From NCBI RefSeq assembly GCF_937958065.1, contig NZ_CALFXI010000065.1, positions 1 through 55,152 on the forward strand: a stretch of 55,152 nucleotides of DNA. The letters are read 5' to 3'. Position numbers and translations under genes: made by a program. The stretch's first letter is position 1. Every line of letters begins with the position of its first letter. This document shows positions 6,508-15,908 of the stretch, piece by piece. A model generated the notes under the pieces. It did no database searches. It saw only the letters and a program-made list of their open reading frames with translations, and was not told the DNA's origin. Source of the DNA: an uncultured Steroidobacter sp. Lineage in GTDB: Bacteria; Pseudomonadota; Gammaproteobacteria; Steroidobacterales; Steroidobacteraceae.

Positions 6508-9471
6508 GTGCAAGGTCGTATTCTGTTCGCAGCAGGACTGCTGCTGGCGTCGTTCGCCGCGCGAGCGGCAGTGGAGCAGCAACCAGGAGGAGCGCCAGTC
6601 GCGCGCCCGGTACCCACCGATGCGGCTGGCCGACCGGTCATCGATGAGCACGGTGGCAGGATCGTTTATACGACAGCCCCGCAAACGCTCGAGGCTGCCA
6701 GCAAACCCACGCGCCCCCTAGCCAGCGCCAACGGTAAACCAACGCGTCCGCCACGGCTGGAATCGACAGGGCTCTCGCCTTCTTATCAGGCGCAGTGGCA
6801 TACCACTTCGTTCGGCACAGGCATCGGCTCGACTGGCTTCTACCCAGTGGACGCCGACAGCGACGGCGATCTGGACATCGTGCTCGCTTCCGGCGGCAAT
6901 GGCGTCTGGTCTGTCGTGTCCTTCGATGCCACGACTCGCAGCTACGAGATCAGCTACCAGAGCCCACCCTTCCCGTCCGGTCCGTATGGATATTGGCGCA
7001 ACATCTCGGCGCTGCACGTGATCGATTCCGGCACGACTCCGCATGTATGGGTCGGGCTGTCGGATGGCAGCGTCGAAATCGTCAACCTGCTGACTCATGA
7101 GACCGTGCAAACGTTCCAGCCCTCGACCACCAGCATCAACGACTTCGCGGTCGGCGACGTGGACAACGATGGCGACGACGATGTTGCGGTCGTCACAGCC
7201 ACGCAGACGTTTCTGTACGACCCGCAAACATTCGCACTTCAACGCACGCTCGATCACGGCGGCACGCGCGTCGCCCTGGGCAACATCGACGATGACGCCG
7301 AGCTCGAGCTGGTGTTCAACACCGGCGCAGTGATCGAAGTGGCGGCGGCAAGCGTCACTGTGGAGTGGCAGTCTTCGATTCCCTTCGGAAACCGCCTCGG
7401 GCTCGCCGATATCGATGGCGACGGACGCGACGAACTGGTCAGCGCCGAGTCGTGGTATCTGATCCGCGCGTGGGATCTGGAGTTGCGCTCACTCAAATGG
7501 AGCATCAACAGCAGCCACGATATCGCCGCGTTGCGGCTGATCGATGTCACTGGCGACGGCACGCCAGAGGTCGTGTATGGCGATGGCCAATGGGGCGCGA
7601 TCCACGTCATCGATGCGGCCACCCGCGCCGAGCTGTGGACGATTCGCAATCCGGAGCACAGTGTCACCGACATCGCAGTATTCGACGCCGATGGCGATGG
7701 CGCGGACGAGATCATGTGGGGAGCCGGCTTCACCTCGAGCGGGCCCGACTACATGTACGTACACGACCTCGCCGGCACGCGCGCGCTCGAGTGGCGCAGC
7801 GAGGATTATTCCGGCCCGTACTCCGCGGTGGATATTGGCGACGTTGATGGCGACGGCGACCTGGAACTGGTCGTGGCGTCTTACCGCAGCTCCAGCGGCT
7901 ATGCCGACGGCGTGATCATGGTGTTCGACGCCACCACCAACGAGCTGGAGTGGCGTAGCGACGGCCAGGTGTTCGGCGGCTTCGCATGGACCGGCGTCCA
8001 TGATCTGAAGCTGGTCAACATCGATGACGACCCGCAGCTGGAGATCGTGATCGGCACCGACCGCCTGTATGACGGCGCGCTCTACGTGATCGACGGCTCC
8101 ACTCATCAGCTGCAGAGTCAAACGTTCCATGACCAGGGCTCGCCCTTGAACGTGCTCGACGTAGCCGATCTCACCGGCGATGGGATTCCCGAGGTGGTCG
8201 CGGGCAACACCGTTGCTCACACTGGCTCGCCGGGTGTGTTCCTGTATGCGTTCGATGCGACCACTGGAGCCGAGATCTGGAAGAGCGCGGCGCTGGCCAG
8301 CGGCTTTGGCGCAGTCACCGACGTCCTGGTGAGCGACGTAGGCTCACCGGGGCCCGACATCATCGGCGTGAGCTCGCTGGTGCACGTGGTGCGCTGGAGC
8401 GATCGTCGTCACATCTTCAGTGCGACCAACGGCTATCAGTCGGTGACGACGGGTGACGTCGCGGCCAATCCGGGCGTCGAAATCCTCGCCGCCAAGAGCA
8501 CGGGCAGCATCGACGTGCTCGATGGCGAGACGCTCGACGTGCTCGATACTCACTCCGTCTGCAGCACGGCCATCAATGCCATCCAGATGAACGCCACGAA
8601 TCGCGTGATGCTCACCTGTGACGACGCCCTGATCGTGTACGACCTGGCGGCTCGCGCCATCGTGGATTCGACGCCGACGCGGCGCTCGTCTCTGGGCATG
8701 GGCGCAAGCCTGGTGCGTGCCGTCAACGGCAGCCGCTCCATCGTCCTCGTCGGCGCTGACCAGGCGGTGAAGTTCGTCGACGCCAGCGGTAACAGCGTGC
8801 CGCAGCTCACGCTGCAGCCGCTCGCAGTTCACTGGCGCAGCCCGATCGACCTGCAGCTGTCTGCTTCCGATGCGGACAACGACCCGCTTCGCTTCGAGCT
8901 GGTGAGCTTGCCCTCCTTGGGCACGGCGACCTGGATCGATGCCACGAGCGGCAACCTGCGTTACTCCGCCGCCACGGCGACGACGGTCGGACCAGACTCC
9001 CTGCAGGTCAGGGTCTCCGACGGGTTCCAGTACTCGACCGTGCAAACGCTCCCGATCACGCTCACGAACACAGTGCCGACGGCAACGTCGACGCGTCACG
9101 ACCTCATTACGGGCGCGACTGTGAGCGGTCGATTCACAGCGGCCGACGCGGATGGCGATCCACTGACGTATTCCGTTACGCGGCAGCCGGCGCGTGGCAC
9201 GCTGACGTTCGATCCGAACTCGGGAACGTTCCAATACGTCGGCACCTCTTCAGGGACGGACTCGCTGACGTTCGTGGTCAGCGATGGCGTCTCGCAAGCG
9301 GAATCGACGGTGGAATTTCAGATCACGCCGCCCAGCAGTGGCAACCCGGGCGGCATCAAGAGCGGCGGCGGTGGTGGTGGATCGTTCGGGCCGCTGATGC
9401 TGGCGCTGTTGGCAGTGATGTCCACCCTGGGGAGGCGAGCGCATCGTCGCTCGCCTCACACGAGCTGTTAA
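6508..9471 (+). CDS. Secreted FG-GAP/VCBS repeat protein with GlyGly-CTERM-like tail
   Basis: A 987-residue exported protein with a GTG start and signal peptide (about residues 4-21). The body is a beta-propeller-like array with at least nine calcium-loop repeats of the FG-GAP/VCBS type (for example DADSDGDLD, DVDNDGDDD, DIDGDGRDE, DADGDGADE, DVDGDGDLE). Two cadherin/Ig-like modules follow near the C-terminus, with DADNDPL and DADGDPLTY motifs. The last about 35 residues are a Gly-rich linker (GGGGGGS), a hydrophobic helix and a basic RR..RR end, which resembles a GlyGly-CTERM sorting signal processed by rhombosortase. It is probably a surface or matrix protein. It converges on tex with a 4-bp overlap of stop codons. 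Confidence 0.85.
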   Translation: MQGRILFAAGLLLASFAARAAVEQQPGGAPVARPVPTDAAGRPVIDEHGGRIVYTTAPQTLEAASKPTRPLASANGKPTRPPRLESTGLSPSYQAQWHTTSFGTGIGSTGFYPVDADSDGDLDIVLASGGNGVWSVVSFDATTRSYEISYQSPPFPSGPYGYWRNISALHVIDSGTTPHVWVGLSDGSVEIVNLLTHETVQTFQPSTTSINDFAVGDVDNDGDDDVAVVTATQTFLYDPQTFALQRTLDHGGTRVALGNIDDDAELELVFNTGAVIEVAAASVTVEWQSSIPFGNRLGLADIDGDGRDELVSAESWYLIRAWDLELRSLKWSINSSHDIAALRLIDVTGDGTPEVVYGDGQWGAIHVIDAATRAELWTIRNPEHSVTDIAVFDADGDGADEIMWGAGFTSSGPDYMYVHDLAGTRALEWRSEDYSGPYSAVDIGDVDGDGDLELVVASYRSSSGYADGVIMVFDATTNELEWRSDGQVFGGFAWTGVHDLKLVNIDDDPQLEIVIGTDRLYDGALYVIDGSTHQLQSQTFHDQGSPLNVLDVADLTGDGIPEVVAGNTVAHTGSPGVFLYAFDATTGAEIWKSAALASGFGAVTDVLVSDVGSPGPDIIGVSSLVHVVRWSDRRHIFSATNGYQSVTTGDVAANPGVEILAAKSTGSIDVLDGETLDVLDTHSVCSTAINAIQMNATNRVMLTCDDALIVYDLAARAIVDSTPTRRSSLGMGASLVRAVNGSRSIVLVGADQAVKFVDASGNSVPQLTLQPLAVHWRSPIDLQLSASDADNDPLRFELVSLPSLGTATWIDATSGNLRYSAATATTVGPDSLQVRVSDGFQYSTVQTLPITLTNTVPTATSTRHDLITGATVSGRFTAADADGDPLTYSVTRQPARGTLTFDPNSGTFQYVGTSSGTDSLTFVVSDGVSQAESTVEFQITPPSSGNPGGIKSGGGGGGSFGPLMLALLAVMSTLGRRAHRRSPHTSC

Positions 9472-11834
9472 GACCGCTTCAACGCCCGAGCGAAGGCATC
9501 GGCCATCGCTCCGGCGCCGACCGATTCCTCGCGACGCTGCTGCTGTTGGCGCTGCGGCGGACGTGAATCGCGGTCGCGACGGAAGTCGCCGGAAGCGTTG
9601 TCGCGGACGCGCTGGGCGGATTCGTCGAGGCGCATGGTGAGTGCGATGCGCTTGCGCTGCTGATCGACTTCCAGCACTTTGACCTTCACCACGTCGCCGG
9701 CCTTCACGACCTCGCGCGGGTCCTTCACGAACTTGTTCGACATCATGGAGATGTGCACCAGGCCGTCCTGGTGGACGCCGATGTCGACGAACGCGCCGAA
9801 CGCGGTGACGTTGGTGACCACGCCTTCCAGGATCATGCCAGGCTGCAGATCCTTCAGCTCCTCGACGCCTTCCTTGAAGGTCGCGGTCTTGAACTCCGGT
9901 CGCGGGTCGCGGCCCGGTTTCTCCAGCTCCTTGAGGATGTCCTTCACGGTCGGCACGCCGAACTTCTCGTCGGTGTACTTGGCCGGGTCCAACTTCTTCA
10001 GGGTCGAGCCGTCGCCCAGCACTTCCTTCACGGGCTTCTTCAGGTCCGCGAGGATGCGCTCGACGACCGGATAAGCTTCGGGGTGCACCGCCGAGGCATC
10101 GAGCGGATTGTCACCATTCATCACGCGCAAGAAGCCCGCAGCTTGCTCGTATGTCTTCTCGCCGAGGCGCGGCACTTTCTTCAGGCCGGCTCGATTCGCG
10201 AATGCGCCATGCTCGTCGCGATAGCGCACGATGTTTTCGGCGAGCGTCGAGGACAGACCCGAAATGCGAGCCAGCAGCGCGGCAGACGCAGTGTTCACAT
10301 CGACGCCGACCGCGTTCACGCAGTCCTCGACGACCGCATCGAGGCTCTTGGCCAGCTTGGTCTGGCTCACGTCGTGCTGGTACTGGCCGACGCCGATGGA
10401 CTTCGGATCGATCTTCACCAGCTCGGCCAGCGGATCCTGCAGACGGCGGGCGATGGAAACGGCGCCACGCAGGCTCACATCGAGATCCGGGAATTCCTTC
10501 GCCGCCAGGGCCGAAGCCGAGTACACGGACGCGCCCGCTTCGGACACGACGATCTTCGTCAGCTTCAGTTCCGGGTGCCGCTTGATCAGGTCGCCGGCGA
10601 GCTTGTCGGTCTCGCGTGAAGCCGTGCCGTTGCCGATGCTGATCAGATCGACGTTGTGCTTCTGAGCCAGCAGCGCGAGATGAGCAATCGTGCGGTCCCA
10701 CTCGTTGCGGGGGACATGCGGATAGACCGTCGCGGTATCGAGCAACTTGCCAGTGCGATCGACGACGGCGACCTTCACACCGGTACGCAAGCCGGGGTCG
10801 AGGCCCATGGTGGCGCGCGGACCGGCGGGCGCAGCCAGCAGCAGATCGTGCAGGTTATGCGCGAAGACGCGAATCGCCTCTTCCTCCGAACGTTCGCGCA
10901 ATGCCGTCAGCAGCTCGGCTTCCAGCTGCCAGGCGAGCTTGACCTGCCAGGTCCAGCGAACGGTCTGCAGCAGCCACGCATCGGCCGGCTGTTTGCGATC
11001 GGCAATGTTGAACCGCGCCGCAATCTTCAGCTCGCAGGCGTTGAACGGCGCCGGACCGGTCGCCGGCGGCTGCATGTCTTCCGGCAACTTCAGGGAGACC
11101 TTCAGCAGCTCTTCCTTGCGGCCGCGGAACAGCGCCAGGGCACGATGCGAAGGAACGGTCTTGAGCGTCTCGCTGTATGCGAAGTAGTCGCGGAACTTCG
11201 CCGCCGGCTCTTCCTTACCTTCCGCAACGGCTGAGACCACCACGCCGTTTTCCTGCAGATGCGTACGGAGGTTGTTCAGCAACTCGGCGTCTTCGGCGAA
11301 TTGCTCGATCAGAATGGTGCGCGCGCCTTCGAGCGCAGCCTTCACATCCGCCACGCCCGGGTTGTCGTCGCCCGCCGCCGTCTTGAACGCCGGCTTCAGA
11401 TACTTCGCCGCTTCCGTCTCCGGCACCAGGGAATGATCGGCGAGCAGCGCCTCCGCCAGCACGTCGAGACCCGCCTCGCGCGCGATCTGCGCCTTGGTGC
11501 GACGCTTGGGCTTGTAGGGCAGGTACAGATCTTCGAGGCGCTGCTTGGTATCGGCGGCCTCGATGCTGGCACGCAATTCAGGCGTCAGCTTTTTCTGTTC
11601 ATCGATGCTCGCGATGATGGCGGCGCGACGCTCTTCCAGCTCCCGCAGATACGACAGCCGCTCCTCCAAAGTACGCAGCTGCGTGTCATCCAGACCCCCT
11701 GTCGCTTCTTTGCGATAGCGCGCGATGAACGGCACCGTCGCTCCTTCATCCAGCAGCGCCACGGCGGCGATGACCTGCTCTGGTTTGGCCGACAGCTCGG
11801 CGGCAATGCGGGATTCAATCGACGGCAGCGGCAT
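9468..11834 (-). CDS. tex: Tex, S1-domain RNA-binding transcription accessory protein
   Basis: A 788-residue cytoplasmic protein collinear with Tex. It has an N-terminal HTH-like helical region, a YqgF-like RNase fold (about residues 335-470, with TMGLDPGLRTG), helix-hairpin-helix modules (about 500-570, with VNTASAALLARISGL) and a C-terminal S1 domain (about 655-730, with GVVTNVTAFGAFVDIGVHQ). The Arg/Gln-rich tail is low complexity. Tex binds nucleic acids and modulates transcription and virulence genes in several proteobacteria. The length is normal. The gene overlaps the convergent FG-GAP gene by 4 bp. The 224 bp upstream, shared with the divergent serine hydrolase, show no clear operator. 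Confidence 0.96.
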   Translation of the reverse strand: MPLPSIESRIAAELSAKPEQVIAAVALLDEGATVPFIARYRKEATGGLDDTQLRTLEERLSYLRELEERRAAIIASIDEQKKLTPELRASIEAADTKQRLEDLYLPYKPKRRTKAQIAREAGLDVLAEALLADHSLVPETEAAKYLKPAFKTAAGDDNPGVADVKAALEGARTILIEQFAEDAELLNNLRTHLQENGVVVSAVAEGKEEPAAKFRDYFAYSETLKTVPSHRALALFRGRKEELLKVSLKLPEDMQPPATGPAPFNACELKIAARFNIADRKQPADAWLLQTVRWTWQVKLAWQLEAELLTALRERSEEEAIRVFAHNLHDLLLAAPAGPRATMGLDPGLRTGVKVAVVDRTGKLLDTATVYPHVPRNEWDRTIAHLALLAQKHNVDLISIGNGTASRETDKLAGDLIKRHPELKLTKIVVSEAGASVYSASALAAKEFPDLDVSLRGAVSIARRLQDPLAELVKIDPKSIGVGQYQHDVSQTKLAKSLDAVVEDCVNAVGVDVNTASAALLARISGLSSTLAENIVRYRDEHGAFANRAGLKKVPRLGEKTYEQAAGFLRVMNGDNPLDASAVHPEAYPVVERILADLKKPVKEVLGDGSTLKKLDPAKYTDEKFGVPTVKDILKELEKPGRDPRPEFKTATFKEGVEELKDLQPGMILEGVVTNVTAFGAFVDIGVHQDGLVHISMMSNKFVKDPREVVKAGDVVKVKVLEVDQQRKRIALTMRLDESAQRVRDNASGDFRRDRDSRPPQRQQQQRREESVGAGAMADAFARALKRS

Positions 11835-12058
11835 CTTCGGTCCGATCCACAGTGCGAAAACGAGGCGCGCACTATGAAGAACGAGCCCGGTCGCGACAAG
11901 GCTTGTGATTCGGCCGGGACTGGTCTAAGCAAAGTTCTGTCATGGTGCCCCCGAATCGACGCTCCTGAGCGGGCCTGCGGCTACACTGACCGCGCGTTAC
12001 AACGAGTCGCTCGAGCTCGCATTCTTTCCTGAAAACGACGGATCGCGGGGATTTCACT

Positions 12059-13369
12059 GTGCGGATACAACCACCTGGCCTGCGTGCATGGAGCCTGGTC
12101 GCGCTGGCAATGCTCGTCTCGATTGCCGCCGAGGCGCGCAATCTGTCCCTGCCCGAGGCGAAGCCGGAGAGCCTCGGCTTTTCATCGGAGCGCTTGCAGC
12201 GTCTGGACGCCGGCATGAAGGCCGTGGTCGATAGCAAACAACTGGCGGGCATCGCCACGGTGGTGGCGCGTCACGGACAGGTCGTTCAGCAGATGACGTA
12301 CGGACATGCCGACGTCGCCGGCCGCAAGCCCATGCAGATGGACTCCATCGTGCGCATCTACTCGATGACCAAGCCGATCACCGGGGTCGCGATGATGATG
12401 TTGTACGAGGAAGGCAAGTGGAAACCTTCCGATCCGATCTCGCGCCACATCCCGGAATTCAAGAATCTGAAGGTGTACGCGGGCAACGGGCCTGACGGTC
12501 AGCCCGTGTTCGTCGCGCCCACCCACGCCCCCACGCTCGGCGAGCTGATGTCGCACACCGCAGGCTTCACCTATGGAGTATTCGGCTCCACGCCGGTGGA
12601 CAAGCTGTATCAGCAGTCCGCCCCGCTCGCCGCAACGTCGCTGCAGGACTTCATCGATCGCATGGCCAGGCTGCCGCTGCTGTATCAGCCGGGGGAAGGC
12701 TGGGTCTACAGCGTCAGCGTCGACATTCAGGGTTATCTGGTCGAGAAGCTGTCGGGCAAACCGTTCCCCGAGTTCCTGCGTGAACGCATCTTCGCGCCGC
12801 TCGGCATGAATGACACGGCGTTCTACGTGCCGAAGGACAAGATGTCGCGACTCGCCACGATCTATCAGTGGGGCGGCGAAGGTCTCAGCCCGCTGCCTCA
12901 CGACGAGGGCGTGAATGAACTCCCTGCACTGCCTTCCGGCGGCGGCGGCCTTTATTCGACGGCCGCGGACTATCTGCGCTTCGCTCAGATGCTCGCCAAC
13001 GAAGGCCAGCTCGACGGCAAGCGCCTGCTCGCGCCGAGCACGGTCGCGCTGATGACGGCGAATCACGTGCCCGATGCGGTCAAGAACCAGAGCGGCAAGT
13101 TCGGGATCGGCAACTATCGGATGCGGCCGGGCTTCGGCTTCGGTTTCGACGTGGCCATCTATGAAGAGCCGCTGCGAGTCGGCAGCCCCACCGGCAAGGG
13201 GACGTATCTGTGGGATGGCATCGCCGGCACCTGGTTCTGGATCGATCCCACCAACGATGTGGTATTCCTCGGCATCATCCAGCGCCGCGGCGGCCCTGCA
13301 GGCGCGCCAAATCTCGAAGACCTGTCGCGCCAGCTCACGTTCCAGGCGTTGGTCGACCCCGCTAAGTAA
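12059..13369 (+). CDS. Serine hydrolase of the class C beta-lactamase fold
   Basis: A 436-residue exported protein with a signal peptide (about residues 8-26). The catalytic S-x-x-K is S102-M-T-K105 and the tyrosine motif Y-S-V lies near residue 217, as in EstB-type esterases and penicillin-binding-protein-like hydrolases. The third motif is not a KTG but the looser G-I-A-G-T region near residue 385, common in esterase-like members. The substrate cannot be read from sequence; carboxylesterase or D-aminopeptidase activity fits better than antibiotic hydrolysis. The start is GTG, chosen because it precedes the signal peptide. It ends in a shared hairpin terminator facing the convergent TonB receptor. 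Confidence 0.88.
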   Translation: MRIQPPGLRAWSLVALAMLVSIAAEARNLSLPEAKPESLGFSSERLQRLDAGMKAVVDSKQLAGIATVVARHGQVVQQMTYGHADVAGRKPMQMDSIVRIYSMTKPITGVAMMMLYEEGKWKPSDPISRHIPEFKNLKVYAGNGPDGQPVFVAPTHAPTLGELMSHTAGFTYGVFGSTPVDKLYQQSAPLAATSLQDFIDRMARLPLLYQPGEGWVYSVSVDIQGYLVEKLSGKPFPEFLRERIFAPLGMNDTAFYVPKDKMSRLATIYQWGGEGLSPLPHDEGVNELPALPSGGGGLYSTAADYLRFAQMLANEGQLDGKRLLAPSTVALMTANHVPDAVKNQSGKFGIGNYRMRPGFGFGFDVAIYEEPLRVGSPTGKGTYLWDGIAGTWFWIDPTNDVVFLGIIQRRGGPAGAPNLEDLSRQLTFQALVDPAK

Positions 13370-13378
13370 GCGGTTGAC

Positions 13379-13399
13379 GGCGGGAGCGCCGCTCCCGCC
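13379..13399. terminator. Bidirectional terminator hairpin
   Basis: GGCGGGAGC (13379-13387) pairs perfectly with GCTCCCGCC (13391-13399) across a three-base loop, between the convergent serine hydrolase and TonB receptor stops. No long T-run flanks it. Confidence 0.65.
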
Positions 13400-13408
13400 C
13401 TGCTCTCC

Positions 13409-15847
13409 TCAGAACCTCTGCCCGAACTTCACACCGATGATGCGCGGCTGATTGGTCACGATATAGGGCTTCGTGCACATCTCCTCGCGACACTGAGCGA
13501 AGCGCGTGATATCGGCTCGTTTGTCGAACGCATTATTGACGAACACCTGGGCCGTCCACGCCCCATCGCCGATGCCGAACGCGAAATCGGCCAGACCATA
13601 GGCTCTGTTCTTGCCGAGGATGCTTTCGTCGAATGCCGTGAGCGCCGCGCGGCTTTCGGACTGATAAACCAGGGCCGCCTGCGCGAATGCATCGAGCGAA
13701 CCCATCTGGAACCGATAGCGACCGGTGAGATTGGCCTTGTAATCCGGCACGACCGGCAGGGTCGTACCGTCGGGCGCACCGCGCAGCACATCGGGCCCAC
13801 CGTACGGATCGTCAGCAAAACAGCCGCTCAGTGGCAACGGTTGGCCCTGAGCGTCGAGCAGCTCACAGAAATCGCCGCGCAGTTTGGCATCGAGGACCGA
13901 CAGCCCGCCCGAGATCAGGAAGCTTTCGGTGGCCGCGAACTCCACGTCGGTTTCGATGCCTTTGATGCGAGCGCCGCCGGCGTTGGTGATGTTGGTCAGA
14001 CCGTTCTCGCCGGTGAACGAGAACTGGAAATCGTCCCAGTCGAGCAGGAACATCGCACCGTTGAAGCGCAGACGGTTGTCCATCCAGGTGGTCTTCCAAC
14101 CCACTTCGTAGTTCTTAAGGAAGTCGGCGTCGTAGGGCGGGAACGTGCCGCGACGATTGACGCCGCCGGGCCGGAAGCCCTCCGAGTACGTGACGTACAC
14201 CATGCGACTGTCATCGAACTTGTAAGTGAGATTGACCTTCGGCGTGACGCCGTCCTCGTCCACGGATTTGTCGAGGTTCTTGCAAGGGGCGGTGTTGACC
14301 GCGCGGTACGGCACCCAGCCGGAACGATCGCCGACTTCGTCGCCCAGCACCTTGCTGCACAGCGCCTCGCCGCTGCTGCCGCTGTCGCTGTAACCCTCGC
14401 CATAACCGAAGAAGCCCGCCAGGGAGTTCTCGGCTTTGAACCAGCGCGCGCCGCCGGTCAGGGTCAGCCGATCGGTGATATCGAAGCTGAGCTCGCCGAA
14501 CACCGCGTAATCGCGATCGATGCGCGTCTGCTCGGTCAGCCAGATCGTGTCGGGCCAGTCGGTCACTTCGTAGACGGAGGTGAGGTCGTCGATCTTGTAA
14601 CGCTGCTCGATTAGGTGCTGCTGACGTTGGTAGAACAAGCCGCCGACGAAACGCACGCGCGCATCGGCAGGCGTCGACAGCCGGATTTCGTGGCTTTGAC
14701 GCTTGTAGCGGTCCTTGCCCTGGATGTACTGCGTAGGTTCGATGATCACGCGGTCATCGTTGTAAACCGTGTACTCGTAGGACAGGTCGTAGAACAGCGA
14801 GTAGTCGGAATAGTCCTGCTCGGTGTCCACGCTGCGTTTCAGATGGGAGCCGGCGTACACGACATCGAGATTGGCGATCTTGCCTTCGACCGTGAGCGCC
14901 GCCTGCGTCCAGCGATCATCCGCGCGCTCCGGGCGATAGCGGGCCACGTTGAGATCGCCGAGACTGGGATCGTAGGCAAATGCGCCATTCGATTTCTGTT
15001 GCTGATGCATCAGAGTCGGCGTGATGGTCCAGCTGTCATTCAAGTCCACGCGCAAAGCGGCTCGCGCCCCGTAGGTGTCGACGTCGTTGTAATCCTTCTT
15101 GGCGCGGTCGGCGTTGTTGATGGTGATTTGTGCCGCTGGATAGAAACGATCCGCGGTCACGTTGCTGATATAGCCCGCGTCACGCTTGCCCCAGCCCACC
15201 AGGCGAATCGCTGCATTGTCGCTGACCGGCAGATTGGCAAACCCTTCGGCGACGTAACCGGCCTCGCCACCGAGCATATTGCCTTCGATGTCGTAACCGG
15301 CCGCGAACCTGGAGGGGTCCGGCTTGTTGGTGATGATACGAATCGTGCCCGCCTGCGAGCTGGCACCATAAAGCGTGCCCTGCGGCCCGGCGAGTGCTTC
15401 GACCCGCTCGATGTCATAGACGTGCACATCGAGCGCGCCCGTAATCGTGGTGATCGGCTGCTCGTCGAGATACATGCCGACCGACGGCATCGGGCCCGAG
15501 TGATTGCCATTGTCACCGCTGCTGACGCCGCGGAAGAACACTCGGGAGAAGCCGGGGCCGAACGATGTGTAGGACAGGCTGGGCAGGAACTTGGCGTAGT
15601 CCGCGAAATCCGTGACATGCAGCTCTTCGAGCTTCGCCGTGCCCAGCGCGGTGATACTCAGCGGCACTTCCTGCAGGTCTTCCTGCCGTTTCTGTGCCGT
15701 AACGATCACCTGTTCGAGGACCGCGCCCTCGTTGTTCTGGGCTGACGCATGCGACAGCGTCACGGATAACGCGGCGGCCAGTGGAACCGATAGCGATCTT
15801 CGACGCCCTTGTCGAAGTTTGTGAGCATGCAAGTGACGATCAACCAT
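13409..15847 (-). CDS. TonB-dependent outer-membrane receptor
   Basis: An 812-residue receptor with a signal peptide ending SHASAQ and a TonB box-like start (VLEQVIVTAQKR). The plug domain follows (about residues 60-170, with VEALAGPQGTLYGASSQAGTI and an IRIITNKP end). A 22-strand barrel finishes in GVKFGQRF, the aromatic C-terminal strand read by the BAM complex. The frame is open far upstream, but the ATG at 15847 is preceded by GGGGAGAGCAAG, a strong ribosome binding site, and yields the signal peptide; the longer form would overlap the sulfotransferase gene. The class is the broad TonB receptor group expanded in Sphingomonas/Caulobacter/Steroidobacter-like bacteria; the substrate is unknown. 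It lies 61 bp downstream of the sulfotransferase on the same strand and is probably co-transcribed. Confidence 0.93.
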   Translation of the reverse strand: MVDRHLHAHKLRQGRRRSLSVPLAAALSVTLSHASAQNNEGAVLEQVIVTAQKRQEDLQEVPLSITALGTAKLEELHVTDFADYAKFLPSLSYTSFGPGFSRVFFRGVSSGDNGNHSGPMPSVGMYLDEQPITTITGALDVHVYDIERVEALAGPQGTLYGASSQAGTIRIITNKPDPSRFAAGYDIEGNMLGGEAGYVAEGFANLPVSDNAAIRLVGWGKRDAGYISNVTADRFYPAAQITINNADRAKKDYNDVDTYGARAALRVDLNDSWTITPTLMHQQQKSNGAFAYDPSLGDLNVARYRPERADDRWTQAALTVEGKIANLDVVYAGSHLKRSVDTEQDYSDYSLFYDLSYEYTVYNDDRVIIEPTQYIQGKDRYKRQSHEIRLSTPADARVRFVGGLFYQRQQHLIEQRYKIDDLTSVYEVTDWPDTIWLTEQTRIDRDYAVFGELSFDITDRLTLTGGARWFKAENSLAGFFGYGEGYSDSGSSGEALCSKVLGDEVGDRSGWVPYRAVNTAPCKNLDKSVDEDGVTPKVNLTYKFDDSRMVYVTYSEGFRPGGVNRRGTFPPYDADFLKNYEVGWKTTWMDNRLRFNGAMFLLDWDDFQFSFTGENGLTNITNAGGARIKGIETDVEFAATESFLISGGLSVLDAKLRGDFCELLDAQGQPLPLSGCFADDPYGGPDVLRGAPDGTTLPVVPDYKANLTGRYRFQMGSLDAFAQAALVYQSESRAALTAFDESILGKNRAYGLADFAFGIGDGAWTAQVFVNNAFDKRADITRFAQCREEMCTKPYIVTNQPRIIGVKFGQRF

Positions 15848-15908
15848 CTTGCTCTCCCCATGTTGTGGCCGCGGGTCCACGCGGCTCATTTTGATGATCA
15901 GTGCTGGA

